Source of the DNA: JANOYJ01 sp963792485
GTDB taxonomy: Bacteria > Pseudomonadota > Alphaproteobacteria > Rhizobiales > Rhizobiaceae
Assembly: GCA_963792485.1 (NCBI GenBank)
Contig: CAWBWL010000004.1
Location: forward strand, 62,001 to 126,000
Direction: 5' to 3'
DNA length: 64,000 bases
This document shows positions 57,461 to 64,000 of the stretch, one piece after another. Made by a program: the position numbers and the translations under genes. Under the pieces are notes generated by a model. The model did not search any database, had not been told where the DNA came from, and saw nothing but the letters and a program-made list of their open reading frames with translations. Within the stretch, counting starts at the first letter, position 1. Every line of letters begins with the position of its first letter.

Positions 57461-58279
57461 TCAGCCGCCAACCGACGGCGGATGGCCTTCATGCGTCGCC
57501 ATATAGGTCTGTATCTCAGCTTCCAGCTTGGCCATCGTCTCGCCGCCCGCCATCAAATCGGTGATCTCCTCGCGCGTCCGCTCGCCCTTCTTGAAATCGG
57601 CGGCGACCGCGCCGCGGATCAGCACGGCAAAATGGTCGCCGACCGCCATGGCGTGCATGACCTGATGGGTGATGAAGATGACGGCGAGGCCGCGCTTCTT
57701 GGCCTGGTTGACGATCCGCAGCACATGCGATGCCTGCTTGACGCCGAGCGCGGCGGTGGGTTCATCCAGGATCAGCACACGCGCGCCGAAATAGACCGCG
57801 CGGGCAATCGCCAGCGACTGGCGCTCGCCGCCGGACAGGCCGCCGACCAGCCGGTCGCCGTCGTCAATGCGTGTGATGCCGAAATCCTGCACCGATTTGA
57901 CTGCGATCTCGTTGGCTTTCTTGCGGTCGAATATCTTGAACGGCCCCCAGCCCTTTGTCGGCTCCGCGCCGACGAAGAAGGAGCGGCCAATTGACATCAG
58001 CGGAAAGGTCCCGCCGAACTGGTGAACGGTGGCAATGCCCCGGTCGGACGCGTCGCGCGGCGTCTTGAAAGCAACCGGCGCGCCGTCCATCAGCACCGTC
58101 CCCGAACTTGGCACGTAAACGCCGGACATGATCTTGATCAGCGTCGATTTGCCCGCGCCATTGTCGCCGAGCAGACAGAGAACCTCCCCCGCGCGCAGCT
58201 GCAGCGAGACGTCGTTGAGCACTTCAATTGGGCCGAAGGATTTGTTGATGCCCTGAAGTTCCAGAATGGGAGCGGTCAT
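57461..58279 (-). CDS. Sugar ABC transporter ATP-binding protein
   Basis: 272 residues, a single ABC domain rather than the double domain of many sugar importers, so it would act as a dimer. Walker A GDNGAGKST, Q-loop HQFGGTF, signature LSGGERQSLAIARA and Walker B VLILDEPTAALG are intact. The C-terminal 30 residues extend past the ABC fold. It follows the permease by ten bases. Confidence 0.93.
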   Translation of the reverse strand: MTAPILELQGINKSFGPIEVLNDVSLQLRAGEVLCLLGDNGAGKSTLIKIMSGVYVPSSGTVLMDGAPVAFKTPRDASDRGIATVHQFGGTFPLMSIGRSFFVGAEPTKGWGPFKIFDRKKANEIAVKSVQDFGITRIDDGDRLVGGLSGGERQSLAIARAVYFGARVLILDEPTAALGVKQASHVLRIVNQAKKRGLAVIFITHQVMHAMAVGDHFAVLIRGAVAADFKKGERTREEITDLMAGGETMAKLEAEIQTYMATHEGHPPSVGG

Positions 58280-58289
58280 GATCGTGTCC

Positions 58290-59291
58290 TCATTTCTTCT
58301 TTGGCGTGTAGGTCAGCGCCATTTTGCGGAAAGTGTTGTTCATCAGGACAGCGGCCAGAAGCAGGACGCCGATGATCAGGCTCGACCAGTTGCGGTCAAA
58401 GTCCGTGTAGTAGATGCCCTGCGTGACGATTGCGAAGGTGATGGTGCCGAAGAAAATGCCAATGACCGAGCCAAAACCGCCGGTGAGCAAAACGCCGCCA
58501 ACGACAACGGCGATGATGGAATTGAAAATGTAGGATTGTCCGCCCGACACCTGCGCCGAGTTGAACAGAATGGCCTGGCACATGCCGACAAAGGCGGCGC
58601 TGGTGGACGATAAAACAAAAAGCGTTATCGTCAGCTTCCGCGTTGGAATACCGGCGTTGCGGGCGCTCTCCTTGTCGCCGCCCATGGCGAAAATCCAGTT
58701 TCCATATTTCGTATAGTGGACAAAAAAGACATAGGCGGCCGCCGCGGCCAGCCACCAGGCGATAATGACCTGGAACTGCTTGCCAAAGTACAGATCCCCA
58801 AAAATGGCCTTCGCAAGCGGAGGCGCCGTCACGGCAACGCTTGTGGTGCCAGTTATGATGACTGAAAGGCCCAGTATGAAACCCGCCATCGCAAACAAAG
58901 TGCCCAAGGTGACAATGAACGACGGCACAGCCGTGCGGACGACTAGGCTCCCATTGATGAGGCCCACAACAATGCCAAGCAGCAGCACCGCGGCGATCGC
59001 AAGCCAGATGGGCAAGCCATAATGGCCGGCGATGATCGCGGTTGTCATGGAACCGGCCGGAACCATTGATCCGACGGAAATGTCCAGCTCGCCCGCGATC
59101 ATCAACAGACCAATGGGAATCGCGATGATTCCAAGGCTCGCCGCGATATTCATCCACGCGCCGACGCTGCCCACGGTCAGGAAGCTCAGGCCGCCGAAGA
59201 TTGTGAAAAAAACGAACATGCCCAAAAGACCGAGAAATGCGCCGGATTCCGGCCTGCGCAACAGGCCGCCGAGTGAAAAAATACTGTTCAT
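58290..59291 (-). CDS. Sugar ABC transporter permease (RbsC-like)
   Basis: 333 residues, about nine transmembrane segments, BPD_transp_2 family. Landmarks are GELDISVGSMVP, VPSFIVTLGTLFAMAG, NAGIPTRK and GGVLLTGGFGSVIGIFFG. It forms a homodimeric channel with the ATPase. An intergenic region of 151 bases with two hairpins separates it from the binding-protein gene upstream. Confidence 0.93.
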   Translation of the reverse strand: MNSIFSLGGLLRRPESGAFLGLLGMFVFFTIFGGLSFLTVGSVGAWMNIAASLGIIAIPIGLLMIAGELDISVGSMVPAGSMTTAIIAGHYGLPIWLAIAAVLLLGIVVGLINGSLVVRTAVPSFIVTLGTLFAMAGFILGLSVIITGTTSVAVTAPPLAKAIFGDLYFGKQFQVIIAWWLAAAAAYVFFVHYTKYGNWIFAMGGDKESARNAGIPTRKLTITLFVLSSTSAAFVGMCQAILFNSAQVSGGQSYIFNSIIAVVVGGVLLTGGFGSVIGIFFGTITFAIVTQGIYYTDFDRNWSSLIIGVLLLAAVLMNNTFRKMALTYTPKKK

Positions 59292-59356
59292 TGGACCGCG
59301 TTCCCCGGGGTTTTGTAACTGGAACTAGTTCAAGCCTGTTCATATTCTGCCAGTCC

Positions 59357-59382
59357 GCCATCCCCGCTTTCGCGGGAATGGC
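59357..59382. repeat. Intergenic palindrome between binding protein and permease
   Basis: On the minus strand GCCATTCCCGC-GAAA-GCGGGGATGGC forms a full 11-pair stem with one U-G pair and a GAAA tetraloop. I recall close relatives of this palindrome as dispersed repeats in Rhizobiales. Here it may stabilise the binding-protein mRNA. Confidence 0.65.
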
Positions 59383-59398
59383 GCAGAAGAGGAGTGTC

Positions 59399-59425
59399 CG
59401 GCCCGTGAAAAGCGTCCACGGGCCG
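59399..59425 (-). terminator. Hairpin just after the binding-protein stop
   Basis: CGGCCCGTG and CACGGGCCG (9-bp perfect stem) flank a nine-base loop, starting 17 bases after the binding-protein stop on the minus strand. There is no T-run in the usual place, so partial termination or 3'-end protection is more likely than full termination. Confidence 0.5.
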
Positions 59426-59442
59426 GGATGTTTGCAAGCGGC

Positions 59443-60417
59443 TTAGCGCGCGCCAGCGGCAACGCCCTTCAGCGTTGCTTCGATGTTCGACGAGTCAATG
59501 ATGCCGGGGCCGGTGAGAACCGGGAAGGTTGGCAGCAGATTGCCGAAATCGATGTGGGCCGCAAGCAGGCTCACGCCGATGTTCGACTGCAAATAGGGCT
59601 GCTGGTCAACAGCGAAGCCCTGTGTGCCAGCCTTGATGCGGTCAAGGCCCGACTGGTTGAAGTCGAATGAGGCGAGGATCGCCTTGCCGGTCTTGCCAGC
59701 CTGTTCGATGCCCGTGGCGGCGCTGTCAGCGTCACCGGCGGAGATCGTGATCACACCGTCGATTGTGTCATCCTTCAAGAGCGTCGCCTTGATGGCTTCC
59801 GCAACGGCAGTCGGATCACCGAAGCTGGAAGCAGGAAGCGGCAGCTGCGCCGCCTTTGCGCCACCGGCGGTGGCGTTGTCGATGACGCCTTTGCAGCGGG
59901 CTTCAAGGTTGGCTGCGCCCGGAACCGTGTTGACGCAGATGATATTCTTCTGCCCGATCTTGACGAATTGCGTGCCCGCAGCCAGGCCTGCCTCGAGTTC
60001 GTCATTGCCAACATAGTTGATGGCGCCGAGTTCCTTGGCCTTGGCGGCGTTGCCTGCGTTGATCAGAATGACCTTGATGCCTTTTTCAATGGCTTCCTTG
60101 ATTGCCGGATCTTCGGCTTCCGGCACCCAGTTCGGAATGACAATGCCGGTCGCGCCCTGGCTGATCGCCGTGCGCACGAGCTGCGCCGCGTCCGCGCCGA
60201 GATTGTCATAGGTCTGGAGCTGCAGATAGTTGCACTTGCCGCCATTGGCGACGACCGCAAGGCAGGCATCGTCCATGCCCTTCTTGATCTTGTTCCAGAA
60301 AAGATCGTCCGCCTTGCCGCCGATAACGGCGATATCGGCGCTGAGTGCGGCGGTCGCGCTGAGCGCGATCACCGCCGTCGTGGCCATTGCGGTCATCATT
60401 GTCTTGAAGCTCTTCAT
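59443..60417 (-). CDS. Sugar ABC transporter substrate-binding protein (RbsB-like)
   Basis: 324 residues. Signal peptide MKSFKTMMTAMATTAVIALS is followed by the cleavage region AALSAD and IAVIGGKADDLFWNKIKKGM. The periplasmic-binding-protein type 1 fold includes GIVIPNWVPEAEDPAIKE and DGVITISAGDADSAATG. It is the first gene of the transporter operon, with a 237-base upstream region holding a long inverted repeat. Substrate may be a polyol or aldose by context. Confidence 0.93.
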   Translation of the reverse strand: MKSFKTMMTAMATTAVIALSATAALSADIAVIGGKADDLFWNKIKKGMDDACLAVVANGGKCNYLQLQTYDNLGADAAQLVRTAISQGATGIVIPNWVPEAEDPAIKEAIEKGIKVILINAGNAAKAKELGAINYVGNDELEAGLAAGTQFVKIGQKNIICVNTVPGAANLEARCKGVIDNATAGGAKAAQLPLPASSFGDPTAVAEAIKATLLKDDTIDGVITISAGDADSAATGIEQAGKTGKAILASFDFNQSGLDRIKAGTQGFAVDQQPYLQSNIGVSLLAAHIDFGNLLPTFPVLTGPGIIDSSNIEATLKGVAAGAR

Positions 60418-60539
60418 GTCAGTCTCCTCCCAGTGTTGCCGTCATTTGACGGATTGAAATCATGTGGTGAATGCATGCGGCGCTCGGGCGGGCCCGATTG
60501 ACCGCCGCAATTCGGACTCTGCATCAGTGCAGAAAATAG

Positions 60540-60579
60540 AACATACATTCCAAATTACGTCAAGAACGGAATGAATGTT
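60540..60579 (-). promoter_or_regulatory. Inverted repeat upstream of the sugar transporter operon
   Basis: AACATACATTCC and GGAATGAATGTT (11 of 12 positions complementary) are separated by 16 bases. It lies about 120 bases upstream of the binding-protein start and 75 bases from the stop of the second hydroxylase. A LacI-type gene (61828-62857) is nearby and is a possible partner, though LacI operators are usually shorter. Confidence 0.5.
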
Positions 60580-60654
60580 TTGTCTGTTTACCCTCAATAC
60601 CTCCTCTAAAGCGGGCCTGCCCAATTTTACCGTCTCACTGACGGATTCATGTCG

Positions 60655-61675
60655 TCATGAATTCTGTTGCTGTCTCGCATTCATCCGCGCGACTTTTTTG
60701 GCGTAGCGCGCGTCCATGAGCGCCTGCGCTTCCTTTGAGCCGTCGTGCCAGGTGCCGAACCATTTATCGAGCGGGATCAGGCCATCGCCGCCATAGTTCA
60801 CCTCGAAATGCTTGTGGTGCAGGTAATGAAGGTAGGCGTGGCTATCGAGCGCCGTGCCTTCCGTCAGCTCCAGCCTGTCGAAGCCGATATGGCCGTTGAC
60901 CGCGCCATAGCCGGCCATGTGCAGCTGGAACAGCGCGATCAGCGGATTGGACGGCAGGACAAGATGCCACCAGACGACGCCGTGGTAGAGAAACGTCTCG
61001 ACCGGATGCATGGACAGCGACGACCAGGGCGACGGGTTCACCGAATTATGGTGCACCGAGTGAATCCATTTGTAGAGCGGCGGCCAGTGGATGGCGCGGT
61101 GGATGAAGAAGAAGTTCACCTCGTGGATCACGGGCGTCGCCAAACAGCATCAGCGCCAGCCAATAGGGGTGCTCGGACCAGTTCAGCCATGACACATAGC
61201 CATTGGCAAAGCACCAGAGCATGAGCACTTCCACCAGCGTCCACATCGGGATGCCCCAGAAGAAGGTGCGCAAGACATTGTCGATGTTCTGGTTTTTGAA
61301 CCAGAAGACGTCGGAGGGCGCGTCGCCGGGGAATTTGGCATTGTATTTGAAACGCGTGCCCTGCCTGCGCTTCCAATAGTAGAAGAACTCAATCGAGCCA
61401 TACATCAGGAAGATGCCGGCGCAGTTGAGCGCGTAGAGCCAGAGCGCCCAGCCCCAGCTGATCGTCTTCATCGTCTCCCAGTCGGGCAGAAGATAATTCC
61501 AATAGATCAGCGTCACGGCCATGTGGAAAACGTTCCACGGCCAGATATAGCCGATGAGAAAACCGCCCCATTTCTTCAGGTCGAACGGCGTTGTCCAGAA
61601 GAACGCAATCTGCGGATGGGCGTTGGGCGCCCAGTCGCCGCGCTTGTTGCGCGTTCCAAATTGCAGATCGTTCAT
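60655..61675 (-). pseudogene. Fatty acid hydroxylase / sterol desaturase-family protein (copy 2), frameshifted
   Basis: Paralogue of 56344-57345 with the same pattern, MNDLQFGTRNKRGDWAPN at the start and histidine boxes HEVNFFFIHRAIH, HSVHHNSVNPSP and HAYLHYLHHKHFE. The frame breaks near 61139: one base removed there joins LALMLFG to TPVIHEVNFF and gives about 339 residues. Both halves are well conserved, so this may be an assembly indel. It lies between the transporter operon and the LacI regulator. Confidence 0.83.
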
Positions 61676-61827
61676 CGCTCTCCCCAGCGCGCGACCCAGT
61701 GACGCAGGGGAATTGACATGGTGATACGAAGTGAATCAATATGGCATGAAGCATATCAGCATGATTTCGTATCATTCGTGTCAGTCAGGCATATGGAAAT
61801 GAAGCAAAATGAGAGCGGATTGAGACA

Positions 61828-62857
61828 ATGACACGGCCCACGATCCGCGATCTGGCGGATGCCGCCGGCGTCTCCGTCTCCACGGTGAACCGGGTGCTTG
61901 CCGGCGCGGACAATGTGCGCTCCGCGACCGTCGAATAGGGTGAAAGACACCGCCGAAACCATTGGATTTTACGGGCTTGGCACCATCCGCGCGCAGGTTG
62001 TCGCCCGCAGACCTAAATTCCGTTTCGGCTTCCTTCTCCTCCAGCCTTTCCGCACATTGTATCAGCAGCTTGGCGCCGCGCTGGAGGCTGCGGCGCGGGA
62101 GAACAGCGGCGCTGACATCGAAGCACATATCTCATTTGCCGAAGACCTCGCGCCGCACGCCTTCTCGGCAAAACTGCTTGAGCTTGGTGAGACGTGCGAC
62201 GCAGTCGGGGTCGTTGCAGCCGTGCATCCGCTGGTCTCGCAAGCCGTTGACGCGCTGGAGGCGCGCAATGTCCCGGTGTTTGCGCTGATTTCCCAATTGT
62301 CGGCGACGGGCATTGTGAATTATGCCGGCCCTGACAATTGGAAAGCGGGCCGCACTTTCGCCTGGGCCATTGCCAGCATCTGCAAGACGCCTGGCAAGAT
62401 CGGCATCCTCGTCGGCAACCACCGCTACCGCTGTCAGGAAATGAACGAGAGCGGCTTCCGCTCCTACTTCCGCGAATACGCGCCGCAGTTCACCCTGCTT
62501 GAACCGCTGCCGACATTCGAGACCGGCGCGGTCGCCGAGGAAATGACGGAGAAGCTCATCAAGGATCACCCGGATCTGAAAGGCCTGTTCGTGGCGGGCG
62601 GCGGCCTGTCAGGCGCGATGAACGCGCTGCGCGCCAGTGGCAAAGCCGGCCAGATTGTCACCGTCGGCCACCAGCTGATGGACTATACCCGCATCGGACT
62701 TCTCGACGGAACCTTGACAATGGTCATCCATGACCCGCTCGAACGGCTTGCAGCCGAGGCGATCAGCGGCATGGTCCGCGCATGCGCCTCGCCCGCCGAG
62801 ACCGGCAAGCAGACGACGGTTCTGCCTTTCGAGCTCTATACGCGCGAGAATATTTGA
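61828..62857 (+). pseudogene. LacI-family transcriptional regulator, frameshifted after the HTH
   Basis: ATG 61828 begins the HTH MTRPTIRDLADAAGVSVSTV, then NRVLAGADNVRSATVE and a stop at 61936-61938. Removing one base there continues RVKDTAETIGFYGLGTIRAQ and the sugar-binding domain to 62857, with FRFGFLLLQPF, NHRYRCQEMNES, GLFVAGGGLSG and TVGHQLMDYTR. The corrected length is 342 residues, normal for the family. It is the likely regulator of the surrounding sugar genes. It is divergent from the second hydroxylase. Confidence 0.88.
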
Positions 62858-62864
62858 CTTCGCC

Positions 62865-63551
62865 CTATCGCGGCCGCGCCACGTCATTCGCGCCCTCCGG
62901 CTCCGGCCCCATGCCATAGCTCATGCGCTGCATCTGGGCGATGACGCGCTCCATCTCCTCGTCGGACAGGATCGGCGGCTCGCCGAGGGTGAGCGCTTGA
63001 ACATAAAGCCTTGAAATCGTTTCGACTTCTGTCGCAAGCCACAGCGCGCTTTCGAGATTTTTGCCAAGTGATATCTGCCCGTGCTGGCCGAGCAGGCATG
63101 CCAGCCGGCCTTCCAGTGCTTCAATGGCCGCGTCCGAAAGCGCCTGCGTGCCAAAAGTGGCGTAACGCGCGCAGCGGATCGTATTCCCGCCCGCCACGCC
63201 CGTCATGTAGTGAAATGAGGGAATGGTCTTGTGGTGCACGGCAAGGGTGGTCGCATAAATCGAATGGCAATGCAGGACCACGTCAATGTCCGTGCGCGCT
63301 TTCAGAATATCACGATGAAAGCGCCATTCCGATGAGGGCCTGCGCCCCGCATAGGTGCCGTCAAAGGCCATCTCGACAATGTCCTGCGGCTGCATCACAT
63401 CATAGGCAAGCGAGGACGGCGTTATCAAAAAGCCATTCGCGACACGCAGTGAGAGGTTGCCAGCCGTCCCCTGATTGATGCCGCTCGCATTCATCTTGCG
63501 GCAGGTTTCGACCATTGCTTGGCGTTCAGTCAGGTATGAGAGTTTGTTCAC
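62865..63551 (-). CDS. Class II aldolase/adducin-family protein (L-fuculose-phosphate aldolase-like)
   Basis: 228 residues. The zinc histidines are in DVVLHCHSIYATTLA, with the catalytic acid in SSEWRFHRDI and a third histidine in LGQHGQISLG. N-terminal MNASGINQGTAGNLSLRV is typical of the family. It should cleave a phosphorylated sugar to dihydroxyacetone phosphate and an aldehyde. With the FGGY kinase 12 bases upstream it forms the expected kinase-aldolase pair of a pentose or deoxyhexose pathway. Confidence 0.92.
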   Translation of the reverse strand: MNKLSYLTERQAMVETCRKMNASGINQGTAGNLSLRVANGFLITPSSLAYDVMQPQDIVEMAFDGTYAGRRPSSEWRFHRDILKARTDIDVVLHCHSIYATTLAVHHKTIPSFHYMTGVAGGNTIRCARYATFGTQALSDAAIEALEGRLACLLGQHGQISLGKNLESALWLATEVETISRLYVQALTLGEPPILSDEEMERVIAQMQRMSYGMGPEPEGANDVARPR

Positions 63552-63563
63552 GGGCAGCGTCCT

Positions 63564-64000
63564 TCAGTTTCCAATGTGTCTTGTAAATTCATGCCATTCG
63601 GCCGCGTAAGCCAGAATGTCTGGAATTTCAGTTAGAGGCTCCGGCGCGCCCAGCGTCAGCGCAACAGGGCCAGTGCGCGTTTCATGGCTGCACAGCAGTG
63701 CCGCGCCGGATGCCACGCCATAGCCTTCATGATTTTCAAGCGTAATCGCCGATGGCCGAAGCGCTGCCACCAGCCGCGCGTACAGCGGGTCTTGAAGATA
63801 AGTGCCGTCCAGCGCCACCGCGCGCTGCGGCCCAAGCGCGTCCGCGCAATTCACCGTCAAGAGCGCGAGATAAAGAACTGCCAGCGCCAGCCGCTCGGAC
63901 GCGTCAGCAGGCGGCGGACCGGCAATGCGCCCTCTCCCGGCGCTGCCCCTGATCTGTCCGCCCTCTGCGCCAAAGGCCGGCAAGGCCATGGTGCGGCGGG
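63564..64000 (-). CDS. FGGY-family carbohydrate kinase, C-terminal part (runs off the right edge)
   Basis: The visible 145 residues cover the C-terminal actin-like domain: MALPAFGAEGGQIRGS, GPPPADASERLALAVLY, ALDGTYLQDPLYARLVA, HEGYGVASGAALL and the end TRHIGN. The ATP-binding GG pattern and adenosine region fit FGGY kinases such as fuculokinase or xylulokinase, but the substrate-determining N-terminal half is outside the window. The gene continues beyond 64000. Confidence 0.88.
   Translation of the reverse strand, partial: RRTMALPAFGAEGGQIRGSAGRGRIAGPPPADASERLALAVLYLALLTVNCADALGPQRAVALDGTYLQDPLYARLVAALRPSAITLENHEGYGVASGAALLCSHETRTGPVALTLGAPEPLTEIPDILAYAAEWHEFTRHIGN

Noticed and set aside
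56341..57564. 407-codon plus-strand open frame over the first membrane hydroxylase
   Set aside because: Antisense shadow of a gene with three clear histidine boxes, a good ribosome site and a paralogue in the same window.

Overview
The window reads as chromosomal DNA of an alphaproteobacterium, most likely of the order Hyphomicrobiales (Rhizobiales). This rests on gene order (ctaC-ctaD-ctaB-small protein-ctaG-ctaE-L,D-transpeptidase-DUF983-SURF1-ispH-thrB-rnhA, then thrC-M16 peptidase-GNAT-EAL protein), on families typical of that group (invasion-associated protein B, DUF1289 next to a clan AA aspartic protease, PdhS/PleC-like kinase) and on the GC-rich sequence. I did not identify genus or species. 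I found no rRNA, tRNA or CRISPR array.

Layout. 1-4200: threonine synthase, an M16 peptidase, an acetyltransferase and the N-terminus of a c-di-GMP-type membrane protein, all on the minus strand. 4200-14300: a lipoprotein, then a long minus-strand run holding the aa3 cytochrome oxidase operon, ispH, thrB and rnhA. 14500-24400: IalB-like protein, a ParDE pair, tldD, two RNA methyltransferases, dxs, pirin, xseB and a histone-deacetylase-like hydrolase. 24400-26320: palindromic elements, an AT-richer accessory remnant and an IS3-family insertion with a 5-bp flanking repeat. 26300-41950: housekeeping and metabolic genes, including a DMT exporter-mobA-mobB operon, a polar amino-acid ABC transporter with no ATPase gene beside it, and several regulators. 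41950-44750: a small accessory island with a 678-residue TIR-domain protein followed by a second ParDE pair, inserted between a histidine kinase and cobT. 44760-51600: cobT/cobS, DUF1289, aspartic protease, TauE-like exporter, pentapeptide-repeat membrane protein and dusA. 51800-53560: a 2OG/Fe(II) oxygenase flanked by two remnants of the same extradiol dioxygenase gene. 53565-64000: a sugar/inositol catabolic region with two TIM-barrel isomerases, an IolG-like dehydrogenase, a sugar ABC transporter, a LacI-type regulator, a class II aldolase and an FGGY kinase, plus two paralogous membrane fatty-acid hydroxylases on either side of the transporter.

A feature of the whole window is a high number of single-base frameshifts in otherwise clean, full-length genes: lipoprotein, ispH, L,D-transpeptidase, tldD (two), pirin (about five), xseB, mobA, LacI and the second hydroxylase. 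Several of these are conserved or normally essential. I consider uncorrected assembly indels the most likely cause and give the reconstructed gene extents rather than the broken open frames.

The best candidate for a new biological system is the TIR protein at 42147-44183. It keeps the candidate NADase glutamate, and has long uncharacterised regions on both sides of the TIR domain.
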